Under the pieces are notes generated by a model that saw only the letters and a program-made list of their open reading frames with translations, was not told the origin of the DNA and did not search any database. This document shows, in pieces, positions 27,561 through 39,500 of a stretch of 64,000 bases of DNA. The translations under genes were made by a program, and so were the position numbers. Location of the stretch: NCBI GenBank assembly GCA_963678705.1, contig OY783211.1:15080603-15144602 (forward strand), written 5' to 3'. The stretch is from Panorpa germanica (Eukaryota > Arthropoda > Insecta > Mecoptera > Panorpidae). Within the stretch, counting starts at the first letter, position 1; each line of letters opens with the position of its first letter.

Positions 27561-27696
27561 TATCTTACTCCAACCGTTCTTACAACATAAAACTCAACCT
27601 CCAACTTGCCCACAGAAAAACAACATCCATTGCAACCTTGTTGACCATGTTGGATGTCTATTGGACCCATTATTTTTAAGTGCTTGCAGTAAAGTA

Positions 27697-27871
27697 GCGT
27701 GGCGACCCAAATGATGGGTAAAGAATTTTCACAAAAGGAACAAAAACGCTCGCATTGAATTAAAATTATTCCTAGGAACTATAACATTTTACGAATTTTT
27801 GCTTACACACGTTTGGGGCCCTTATATCGCGGGGGGGCCGTATCATTGATACGGCGGTAGCTACGCCACTA
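27697..27871 (-). mobile_element. internally deleted hAT derivative
   Basis: This 175-bp segment joins the left edge (CCAAATGATGGGTAAAG) of the hAT relic at 4460-5165 to its right edge (GCTTACACACGTTTGGGGCC through GTAGCTACGCCACT), skipping the transposase remnant. It is therefore a deletion derivative of the same hAT family. Confidence 0.7.
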
Positions 27872-28162
27872 AGAGCTTGTTATATTTCTTTCCTAAGTTT
27901 CTGAGGTCCTGATTAGTAACTTCATTAGTACGTAGCATAATTTTGGAAAGTTTAAGGCTTAGTCTGCCTGGTAGTAATCTTATTGGGAGTAACAAATATA
28001 GCTAGACACAGTTACGTATATTTAAGGTTTATGTAACATAACTAAAGTTGCCTGCTACGTAAACGATTTTAACTTATAACCAACGTTTTAAAACCTATTT
28101 TACTGTATGATGGTGCCATATTTAATATGTTTAATTTTGTTTTGCGGAAGAACGTAAGTCAA

Positions 28163-28656
28163 TGGGCTTGTGTCCTATGTCTTAATTTCTATAAAAGTGT
28201 ACTATATATTGATAAAGTGGGTTACTAGAACCTTAAATGTTCAATTATTTTTTAATAACTCCTATATGTTAAGAGATATTAACAATTAAAAAAGTCATTT
28301 TGTCTCTTTAATTATTAAAGGGATTCAACGTTATACACATTCCAAGTGCATGTGACATCACAATCCTTGTGTAAGGTTACCAATCTCTGCTATATGTATT
28401 TATATATCAAAATATCAAGTATTATTTACAGCTATTTCAAGGAATAATAAAATTTCAATATCATGTCTGCCGTAACAGGGTTAAATAAAATAAAAACTTA
28501 TTATTCTTTGATTTGACTTGATTATTTGACTACTAACAGCTACAGAACATTACCACAGCACTGACCTACTCAACAAATAACTAACGTTAAAATGCATTTC
28601 ACGTCATACAAATATGGCCGACAAATCGACCACTAAAAAATGAGGACACAAGCCCA
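28163..28656 (-). mobile_element. family A element with internal deletion
   Basis: Both inverted termini are intact (TGGGCTTGTGTCC and GGACACAAGCCCA), flanked by CAA on the left and TGC on the right. At 494 bp it is shorter than the 636-bp copies because the segment between the ATATGGCCGAC motif and the terminal GACCACTAAAAAATGAGG is missing. Confidence 0.85.
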
Positions 28657-29869
28657 TGCAAATGCAATAAAATGTTTAGTGTTGCTCTGGTGGAAGCACG
28701 CCATGAGAAATTAACAAATTATTTTCACAAATTAAAGATTGCAGTAATTTGTTGCTGATGTTGATTTAATGTAGACGCACCGTAATATATAATTATAGTG
28801 ATATGAATATATCTTATTCTATTGTACTGTAATAGTAAATGAGAGATTGTGTCGAAAATCACGTCGATTTGAAGGTCAACAAGAAATTTAGCAAAAAAAA
28901 AACGTTCTTATAGTATATCTTTATAAACGTAAATATGACTATTCATAGTGTTTGGATTGATTGGCAAGCGCTAGGATGTAAATTACGCGGCAGTGAGATT
29001 ACAAAGTGTCCAAGTGTCTAGTGGTGAATTAGAACCTATTATAAAAACAAATATACCGGTAAAAGTTTACTAAACTTTAGAGTGTACTAAATGATTCTTA
29101 ATTATTTTTCTTTTTTAAATAATTGTGATTGTTTTTTTTTGTCTTTTATAAATTTTTAAAATATATGCCTTTCCGCTAAACACAAAACGTAAATTTATTT
29201 ATTATTAAATGTAATATTTTTTACCTTACGTTACGAAGTTTAACATTATTCTGTTAAATTGTCAATAAATAAATGCAAAATCTTGTAATAACATATTGAT
29301 TTAATATGTAACATTATATAATCTTGCATAAAAAGATTCATTAACATCAGATTATTGTTATGTAATATTACATTATATTAACCTAGAAAATTTATGTAAA
29401 AGATAAACAATATTATGTTAAATAAACCTTAAATATACGTAACTGTGTCTAGCGGATACACAATAGATGCTAGCAATGATAAGAAATGATTATATAAACT
29501 AATGGTATATTAAATTTCATTAAAAAGATGTCGTAAAAGATGTGTCATAGAAAGACAGAGACAACATCATATGAATACATTGAACAGACAGAGATAACAC
29601 TACTAATAGTTTGTCTCAAAACAAACTCGTCACAATATCTTATGCCAGTCGTACCTCCAGATTATGTCCTCCGTACAAGTTATCCATACTGTTGATGTTT
29701 TTAAATTGTTTATATAATATTTTTGTATAGTTCATTTATACTTTTAAGACTAATGACTACCTCGAGGAAACAATCTGCAATGTCCAAAAATATTCACGGT
29801 TTCAAAAGCTAACAGTGCAGTGTTTATTAGCATCTAGGGTAGAAAATTACTTTCTACTGCTGTTTCACA
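28657..29869. other. gene-free AT-rich stretch
   Basis: No exon, RNA gene or mobile element could be supported in this interval. Confidence 0.4.
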
Positions 29870-30270
29870 CTTACCAGCTTGTCACAAGCTAATTCCAGGT
29901 TTCGTTTTCAACTTCTCAAATAACAATTGTCTTGCAAAAAAAGGTTCACACTTACTTCAAGCTAATTAAAGTGTTACATTGCGTTACATACGGTTTTTGA
30001 TTAGGCCATAAAATAAAAATGAATTAGCTTTTACTATTCATAATCTAAATGATATTTTAATAATTCCTGGTGGAAATTTGTCTTGGAGTGTGAATTTCGC
30101 ACTTTATAGCTTATCACAAGCTAATTATAATGTTCAACTTCTTATATAGATAATACTTCTATAGAATATAGTTTCTACTTCTTATATAGATAATTTGCTG
30201 CAATACAAGTTTAACTCTAGCTTGCTACATGCTAATTCCATGATTCATTTTCTACTTTTGAGGGGGTGGA
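29870..30270 (+). repeat. cluster of degenerate short direct repeats
   Basis: A unit of the type AGCTTGTCACAAGCTAATTCCAGG...CAACTTCT recurs at about 29876, 30108 and 30219, and in weaker form at about 29955. The 3170-3300 segment has the same flavour. The units contain the inverted motif AGCTTG...CAAGCT and are diverged. No known family was recognised. Confidence 0.4.
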
Positions 30271-31297
30271 AGGGGAGAAAATAATTTCGGGTAAGAGTTC
30301 TTGTTACATCAAAAAAACTCTGAGAATTATTTATAGAACAAAACTTTGTTCAAGTGGTATATTGGCTTTCTTTTCCTGAAGAAATTAAATGGGCTAGCTG
30401 ACTAAATTTCTTTCATTTTCATCGGGGCGCATGTGCATAAAAGTTGAGTACCACTGTTTTAAGCACCTATATAAAATATCAATACCCCGCATAACGCATA
30501 TTATTTGTATTATCTCTATTTTTATCTCTTCCGTTCAATCTGCTAATACATTAACAACAAACAGTTCCAAGAAAAACTTATTTAAGACATTGTCATTTAC
30601 TTTGAAAACATCTATCAGCAAAAAAACATATTTTTTTTAATTACACCTTCATGTCTAATAATTAAACAATTAACCCTGTAAATAGAAAGTAGTTTAACTT
30701 GAATCTAAGTAAAACTTACTGTTACAAAATTACTTCCGTTTTGTTTATCCGTTATTTAGAAACCATTAACCTCAAAGTGGATGCATTTTTTTAAATATTA
30801 TTAAATTTTTAATAAAATTTGATAATACATAATTTTTACAATTTAAAATTTTTCTGTTTCTAAGTTTTTCCCATTCTATTTTTAAATTCTTCTATCGCTG
30901 CGTCTTCAATAACTTTACCATTCATCTTCCAATATCCTCTTCCGTGATGTAAATGTATTTGATGTATGTATTCACAACAATAAATCATGAATGTCACATT
31001 TACATAATCAAGAATAATCTGGAAATATCTAGATTTGATGTTTATTAAATTAACACCAGTTCTATTCTAAGCAGCAATATATTCTATGCAGTTGTAAGAC
31101 TATTTCGTTTCCTTCATCTATTACAGTTAGCTGAATACGTAAAACCGATGCTCTATAGCATATATCATACATCATACCTGATCTGCAGAGAATGAGAGTA
31201 ATGATGAGGTAATATTTCTATGTCCGGGTATCATCCCACAAGTTTTTTCTAAACGTGGCTGTCCAAAATTATACTCTGCGGAAAAAGATTAGCTAAT
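30271..31297. other. gene-free AT-rich stretch
   Basis: Open frames here, such as the 69-residue frame at 30431-30640, have no recognisable family or splice context. Nothing else could be supported. Confidence 0.4.
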
Positions 31298-31810
31298 GCC
31301 GGTCACACCAGAGAGTCAAAACAACGAAACACGAACAAAAACTGTTTTTCTGAACAAAAACACCAAGAGACAGTTCTTAAAACATGTTTGTCTTTAAAAA
31401 CTGTTTTAGTAATCAAAATACATTCCCATCTGGAGTCTGTCAAAATCAAAGGAAAGCACGGTTGTTGTTTTTTAGTCTGCTTAGTTTGAACACGCAGTTT
31501 TGTTTTTTTGTAAACATTTGCGCTTGTCAGTTGTTGTTTATCATTTGGCTAGCAACTAGTTCCAAGATCAGTTATAAATTAGTGCAGAATGCAGTGGACA
31601 AAAGATAAGACCAGCAATTTAATAGAAATGTATCGCCAACACAATAATTTATGAGATACTAAATTTTTATAGGAAACACAGAACACAAAATACTAAGAAC
31701 AAAACCAGTCTGTTCAATGTGTTCGAAAAACAGAACTGTTTTAAAATAAAACAAAACATGTTTTTGTTTTGTTTCAAAACAACTTCCCAATTTTAAATTA
31801 AAACCCGATA
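31298..31810 (+). mobile_element. family C DNA element relic with MADF-like ORF fragment
   Basis: The left edge GCCGGTCACACCAGAGAG matches, in reverse complement, the right edge CTCTCTGGTGTGAAACCGG of the related copy at 43985-44352, so these are terminal inverted repeats of one family. Interiors share long segments such as CCATCTGGAGTCTGT and CATTTGCGCTTGTCAGTTG. At 31589-31654 a short frame MQWTKDKTSNLIEMYRQ followed by a stop resembles the start of a MADF DNA-binding domain, as found in accessory proteins of PIF/Harbinger transposons. The element is truncated and not functional. Confidence 0.5.
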
Positions 31811-32348
31811 AATAAATAACTATTGTTAAATAATTTTGCAAACAAATTTCTTCACAAAATGTTTATAATATTACGGACTTTATGACACCATTTTCCGGAT
31901 ATCTGTCATAAATGTGTCACATGCAATTTACTCGCCACCTGGCGTAAGACATTCCACACGACCTGCTTTTTGTTAGTGAACTTGCTAGTGAAAGTAAAAG
32001 TGCTCTATTAATTTCTTGAGTATTTCAACATTTACTAATTGACATTGACTAATTAGTTATTATTTAATAATCTATTAAATGTATTGTGCCAATATTTTCT
32101 AGAGTTTACATGGTTTTTTTGCGTGATGTCATCAACGAGAGAGCATCTAAAGAGTGGCGGATTATTCAATATCCCTCGCTTCTTAAACTTCACGCCACTA
32201 AGATGTAATATGCGCGATACAATCTTAATGATGCTTCCTTCGAGTTTAAGGGAATACAGTTTATATAACTTTAAACTTGAAATAGTTTTTCTTACTGATT
32301 ATAATGTTAATAGGCTGCTTGACAGTGTCTAATGTCTACCATTAAATA

Positions 32349-34191
32349 CCCAGTAAACATTTTGGAGTAAATTCGACTTAATTTCCATTACATATCATGA
32401 GTTTTTTGTCTGGAACGTGTTCGTTTTCTATTCACTCGTTCATAGGAAATGGCCTATTTATGAGCTACAGACATTGCAACGACGGTTCACTGGTGAATTA
32501 AAAGCGGAGTCGGTTTATGATTTATGACCGGAGTTATAAATTATAATTTATGCCCTGCTGTGATTGGACAGAGAAATTACAATAAAATTAAGCGGGAAGT
32601 TTAAACAGAGTATTTATTTTGAAAAATAAAATCGATTTTTATTAGAAAACAAATTTATAATGAAACTTATTTATAAATAACTTTATGTAAGAATTTTATT
32701 AATATTTTATTAAATTTAATTTATTTACAGCATTATTTTTGATCAATTGTTAATATAACATTAGTCTACATTGTTAAACATTAAATAATCATACACTAAG
32801 TATTCTATATACTTGAATATACACTGGGCTTGAACTTTAGCTTTAGTTTTATCTAGGAGACAGTTTCTGAAAATGAAATTAAATGTACTTTACATATTTA
32901 TATAGTAATAACTCTTATAAATAATATCTTGTAAGGATACCATTTTATTTACCAGTAATCAAATCAAATCAGTAGATCAAATCTTGATTTGTAATTAAGT
33001 TCTTCTTATTTCTCCTTACAATAATTTTTGGGTACCGTCTAATTTTGTGTCTGAAATATAAGAGAAAAATTAAAACAAATTTCTGAATGAAAAATGTTGA
33101 AATATATGTAGATGAAGAAATGTATATAAGATGCTTCATAAAATGGCGACTGAATATATATGTATAACTTACCAAACATTTAATTTAAGAAACTTATAAT
33201 TTCTTTGAACACTATTTTATATTATTGTTTTTTTAATGCAGTATTAAAACTGATTAAGAACATATATTATTTCACAAAACTATCAAAATATTACACAAAG
33301 AAACTTAGTAACTGACAGCGACAGGACACTAGGACCAGAGATAATAGTTAGGACGAGCATTTGTTATCGCCAGTTGGCGCAGTTGTTCCACTTGTTGGGG
33401 ATGATCAGGGGTATAAAACTTAATGAATTCCATTTTTTTAAATTTGCAAAATATAAATATTTAAATTAAGAAATAAATTGATGTAATCTTTAGTACGGAT
33501 CGTGATTTTTTTAATGAATATTTTTCATCTTTAACAATTCTGGTTATATTAGTTTTTTACATTGTTCTGGTGATTCAAAAATCTACGATCGGCAGATCTG
33601 CGTTAGGTTTAAAACCTCTGTCTTAACAACGCTGAATAGATCTTCGTTTATTCTCGGGGATTGAGGGAGACAGCGTCTGTTTATTACCATTAGAGAAATA
33701 TTTGTTGAAAAAGGATAGCATATACTTTATACATACTGTCCTGAACGAAATACTTTATAAGTATACAAGTGTAACGGTGAAAAATATATTTTGCTTGTCT
33801 AACACATCTCGTTTCTCTCTCACTTTAATTGTACTTTGTAATAAATGAACTGAATGTGAAGTTATAAAAAATATATCGATGTGTGAAAGGAACAGAAATA
33901 CTTAATGAATGATGTTGGAAAAAGAAAGAATATTATTATGAAAAATCTGTGACAAGTAGAGAATGAATTTTAACTAAAAGCGACTTTTGTGTACCACTTT
34001 TGAACTATTAACGAACTTGCTAAGACTACATACATCAGATTTTATTTCACAAAATCTTGACAGGTAGGGAATAAATTTTAACTAAAATTGGTTTCTGTGT
34101 TGTTGCTTCGAACTTGTAAAGCGTTAGAATAAAATTGTACGAGTGACTCGAACGTCACTAAATAGGACACTTCACCAAATTGTTTACTGGG
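32349..34191 (+). mobile_element. family B element with about 870 bp extra internal sequence
   Basis: Ends match the 26717-27560 copy (CCCAGTAAACATTTTGGAG and CCAAATTGTTTACTGGG) and are again flanked by TA. Relative to that copy there is extra sequence from about 32542 to 33408, between GGAGTTATAAA and GGGGTATAAAACTT. The right part also has a partial internal duplication near 33955-34090. The extra segment encodes nothing recognisable. It may be a nested insertion here, or part of a fuller element deleted from the other copy. Confidence 0.7.
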
Positions 34192-34352
34192 TATGACATT
34201 AGTTTGTCCTTGTACTTGCTTGATGAAATATTCAGTTTAACACTGAACAATGAATTAAACATCGTTTATTCTATAAACTGGAAATTTCTCAGAATGAAGA
34301 TATTGTTTTCATTAATATTTAACCTTGACATATCAATCATAATAAGTTATTT

Positions 34353-34576
34353 CTCAGTAAACATTTTGGAGCATTTTGGAGTCACTTTGACATCATATTG
34401 AAGATGCGTATGATTTTTTTGTCATGAAAGAGTTCATTTATAGTTCAGTTTCTCACAATCGTTCATATGAAATGTCTGTTTTATCGGCTACAGATGACGG
34501 AACCACTCCACCTGTCGGAATACAAATAGTGATAGAAACGTCACTAAATAGGGCACTTCACTAAATGTTTACTGGG
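34353..34576 (+). mobile_element. short family B relic
   Basis: The edges CTCAGTAAACATTTTGGAG and TAAATGTTTACTGGG are degenerate forms of the family B inverted repeats. Only 224 bases lie between them, including AACGTCACTAAATAGGGCAC near the right end. It is an internally deleted derivative. Confidence 0.6.
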
Positions 34577-36360
34577 TTATTAATTACCTGAACTCTAATT
34601 GAGTAGAAATGACTTCCTGGGTCTCTGCTAAAGCGGGCTTTGCGATTATGATTAGATACAATTGAATTTCGTTACACCAGACGTGCAAAAAGGTTAATCA
34701 ATCCCTGTCTTCATCTGTCGAATTAGTTTTATTGACTCAGATACAGACATTTTTGCATCACATTTTTTTTTATTGCTTTTATCGTCATAACTACGTCGTC
34801 GCCAAAGTAAATAGTAATAACATCTCTTCTTCTTTTTCGAGTAAAATAATGAGATTACTGTGTTGCTATCTTTCGTCAAAAATATGTCAATATCATTTGC
34901 ATTATTACTTTATCGTTATCTTGTTAAGAGAATCCAAGGCTATTCTTTAAGTTTTCTTTGGCATCATTGAAGCTAGTGCGTATGGGGAATCAATTGCTCA
35001 ACGACACAAAATGTACTTAATCATTTTTGTTGTGATTGATTTTAAATTAATCATGGACTATAGGTACTTTTTGCTGAAACACTAAGAACATGCACTGACA
35101 AATTTCTTGTATTTTTATCATAATATCCTATTCCTACTTCTTGTGAACAATTTTTAGTGGTCGATTTTTTAATTGTTGATCGAAATAGATGGTAATAAAT
35201 GTATATTGGCGTTTTTATTTTATTAAATATCTAAATGTTGACGGAGATATAGCAATTAAAAGTTCGAATTGTAGTTTTAGTGCTACAGATATCGACCATA
35301 TTTATGACGTAACATGTCGCATTACTAAGGAATAGTTCAGTTATTTGGCCTTACATGTTTTTGCATTTTCTATTACGTTGAATATCCTATTAATAATTAA
35401 AGAGAAAAAATGAGTATTTACTTGTTAATATCTCCTAAAATATAGCAAGTTATTTAAAAGTAATTGTATATTTGAGGTCATGGTATTCAACTTCATCTAT
35501 ATGGTTCGTAAGCCCATTAGGAGACTGAAGTATATTTATCTTACACAAATGTGAAGTTGGGTTGTACATTATCATAATTTCTTAAAAATTGTCGATTGAT
35601 AAAGTTGACTATCAGAAACTCGAATAAGCAAGTTCGAACCCTACTTTAGAATTCTTACAATCTAAAGTACATATCCTCAATGATTTTGTACAGTAAATCT
35701 CAGAGATACAAAGATATTCATCAAGTAACGAATCCAGATAAACAAAGCATCCGAAGATATTCGTCGAAATCAAGTCAGATTTATTTGCAGAAGTCATGAC
35801 AAACATTACCAAATAATAGTCGTATGTCAGAGGAAACAGGCACATCATCTTACTTGAACAATATAATATACGATAAATAACTCTTAATCTATTGGTTTAA
35901 CAAATTAACAAATTACCCTGGAAAATTGTGCATATTTACACATTTTATTCAAATAATGCACTATGGGAAATCTCTTATCTGCTTGTTTAATTCACCAAAT
36001 TTATGAGCTTCTTATTCATTCTTGTTCTTATAATTTTGGTTACTCATAATGAATTATTTAACTACCCTATTGTTCTTCAAACACGCGATGAAGTTTATAT
36101 TGTTATATTTACTTAAGTATTAAATTAAACACGAATTATTCGTTTGTATTGTATTACTTCATCCAGTTTACCTCATTAAAAATAACTCATCTACTGCTGC
36201 TACACGTATAAATACCAAGGAATGCTAGCGAAAATGTACTATATACGAATGTCAGTTCAATTGAAATATTTTGACGTCACATTGACAGCTTGACACATTT
36301 CCATTCGCGCAAAGTTTTCTACAATAACTTAGAAACGTTTTGGATCATTAGCGACCGACA
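34577..36360. other. intergenic stretch with an old family A relic
   Basis: No gene is supported. At about 35154-35500 there is a diverged copy of family A (TTAGTGGTCGATTTTTTAATTG through TTAATATCTCCTAAAATATA), missing its termini. The rest is the upstream flank of SLC6 gene 1. Confidence 0.5.
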
Positions 36361-36594
36361 CCGACACCAACAACGAGTCGGGCTTAAGTCTTAAGCCTTG
36401 AATATGTTTATAGTTTTATATTGCAGCCTTATAAAGATAACCCGTGATAATACATAAATTTTATATTTTTTACAATCGAATATTATTATTACAGTTGAAA
36501 ATTTGAAACAGTTGTGTTTTTAAATTTAAAGTGAACTCATCAAAATTTGTGACAATTTATAAAACGAAATAATATTATTTAAATCTTAAACAAA
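36361..36594 (+). promoter_or_regulatory. 5' flank/5' UTR of SLC6 gene 1, shared with gene 2
   Basis: This segment aligns closely with about 51066-51288 upstream of gene 2. It includes CTTAAGCCTTGAATA, GTTTATAGTTTTATA, CAGC.TTATAAAGATAAC and GTTGAAAATTTGAAACAGTT. The tandem duplication therefore carried the proximal promoter and 5' UTR along. I cannot place the transcription start from sequence alone. Confidence 0.5.
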
Positions 36595-39500
36595 ATGGCG
36601 ACACAGGTAATTAACACATTTAAATAAATATACATTTTTAATTATCGTAATAAGTTATTAATTATTGTTTTTATTTGATTTAAAGAATGGTGTCGAAAAT
36701 TTTGCTTTTGATGGATTGAAAACTGAGGGAATTAAACAAAATGGCGATAGTGAACAGGTGAGCTTTTATTAATGTTATTAATTCAATAATAATTAATTAT
36801 TAATAATAAATTAATTTAAAAGACTTGAGAAGATTTTCTATTTTAACAAAATATGAAATTTATCCTCAAAAACAAAACATAAAACAAAAGTAAAAGAATC
36901 TATATAGTAATAATTTATGCAGAGACTAAACACGAACTTTGGAAGCAGTTCTTTTAAATTTTTGATCGAAATAAATTTTAGTATATGTATGTTAACGTTT
37001 CTTCTTTAAATAATTAAAAGTAGATAAGAGCATTTTTTCCATTTTTTATATATGCCTAATACGTCACAAAAGAAATAAGTAATTGACATTATTTTCCCTT
37101 TTTCACAACCTTGGTAATATAATACTTTATGGAATACACACATTCGTATGTGTCACTGTTGCATGTATTAGAATTTCTTGTAACGTTAGATCCCTTTAAT
37201 TACTAAACAGACAAAATGACTACTTCAATGGGCTTGTGTCCTCATTTTTAAGTGGTCGATTTGTCAATTGCTGATTGAAATTGATGTTAATAAATGTGTA
37301 TTGGCGTGTCTATTTTATTAAATATCTAAATATTGACAGAGATATAGCAATTAAAAGTTTGAATTGTAGTTTTAGCGCTAGAAATGGTCGACCATATTTG
37401 TATGACGTGAAATGCATTTATACGTCAGTTATTTGTTGAGTAGGTCAGTGCTATGGTAATGTTCTGTAGCTGTTGGTAGTCCTAATAATCAAGTCGAATC
37501 AAAGAATAATATGTTTTTATTTTATTTAACCATGTTACGGCAGACATAATATTGGAATTTGATTGTTCCTTGATATAGCTGTAAATAATATTTGATATTT
37601 TGATATATAAATACATATAGCAGAGATTTATGAGCTGTAAGGTTGGTAACCTTACACAAGGATTGTGATGTCACATGCACTTGGAATGTGTACAACGTTG
37701 AATCCCTTTAATAATTAAAGAGACAAAATGACTTTTTTAATTGTTAATATCTCTTAACATATAAGGAGTTATTAAAGAATAATTGAACATTTGAGGTTCT
37801 AGTAACCCAGTTTATCAATATATAGTACACTTTTATAGAAATTAAGACATAGGACACAAGCCCATTGTTAATATCTCCTAAAATATATACATTTGAGGTT
37901 CTGGTAGCAAACTTTATCAATATATAGTTCCGTTTTATAGAAATGAAATCATGATTCCCAATTCAATTCGTCTTGCTCTTTGTCAATATCTTTGCAGCAT
38001 ATATAAAAGTTGTAATTCTTGATTTTATGTTGTTTATCTTATTACATTTACATACTCGTACATGTGTTTATCATTTTTCTATTTGTTGTCTCACTATTTA
38101 GTACGTCTTTATTTGTCTTAAGATTATGGCTATCTGTTTATTTATTTGCGAATAACATGCATTGTGAAAGCGTCCTGATGTTTATCTTACTATCTAATAA
38201 CTGCCGGTGTTATTTTCTAATCAAAGATTTCCTATCTTGTGCAATAGTATTACAAATACATAACATTTCTTATAAAGATACCGCTTCTTCTTATTTGTAA
38301 CAGGCCAAGCAAGATGTCGTTGAAGATGAAGAAGAGGAAGACAACAGACCAGTGTGGTCTAACAGCATAGAATTCCTAATGTCCTGTATATCTATGTCCG
38401 TCGGACTAGGAAATATTTGGAGATTTCCGTTCACAGCTTATGAAAATGGAGGAGGAGCTTTTCTAATTCCTTATATTATTGTATTGATTCTTATTGGAAA
38501 ACCTATGTACTATTTAGAAATGGCTCTGGGACAATTTACCAGCCGAAGTTCGATCAAAATTTGGGAGCTCTGTCCCATATTAAGAGGTAAGTCTTCAAAT
38601 CCCAAACATATCTGGTATTTCTAGTAAAAACAGTATTCCCAAATAATTGATTAAAAACCAAGCAATTGCAAATGAACTCTTTAAAATAAAGAAACATATC
38701 AACTGAATAGTAATGAGTAACCTTTGAAAAAAGAACGCCCCTTTTCATCAAAGCACAATGGGACATTTCGCATGCACTATTGTTCTGAGTCATTTTGTGA
38801 AAAAAATAGTATTGCAAGATTCTCGATTATTATCTTATAGCTACAGTTTTTTCTCAGCATACTTATTAAACATAGTTACATGTATTTAAGGTTATAACAT
38901 AATAAAGTTTATAGTCTTTATAAAACTTTTTAGGTTATATTCTCGTAATATGAGATTAGATACAAAAATTATGTTTGCTATAACCCCCGTCGTCGACGCT
39001 TCTTTCGTTTCGTTCTAAGTATGACTATAGATGTACAAATTTCTCTCAGACCGTTTCCATCATTAATTTTTATGGAAATTACACTTCCATCTTTAGTAGT
39101 AGATATCTCTTGACATAATCTATATATTTTTCAGGTGTGGGAGCTGGCCAAATTATATCAACAGCATCAGTGGTTTCCTACTATTGTTCATTGATGGCTT
39201 TGACGTTGTTCTACTTATTCGCATCTTTCAGAGCTGATCTTCCTTGGTCCGTGTGTCGTGAAGGTGCAATTTATAAATGTCATTTTATAACCTCAAATAA
39301 TTTACCTAATCTTTTAATATTACCTTGACATTATTTATAATTCTTATCTAAATGATGTATTTTATTGACAAATTAAACTTTATTTGCTTTCATCATAGAA
39401 TGGGGATCACAGTGCGTGGATTCTGCAGCTAAACATTCTCATGCTATCAGTAATATCACAAAGAGCTTTACCAAAGGAAATCAAAGCGTTAGCAGTTCCG

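Noticed and set aside
29870-30270. Regularly spaced repeats that might suggest a CRISPR-like array
   Set aside because: The units are diverged, unevenly spaced and in an intron-rich insect genome; they look like degraded repeat sequence.
35154-35500. Possible intact family A copy upstream of SLC6 gene 1
   Set aside because: It lacks both termini and is strongly diverged, so it was kept only as a relic note.
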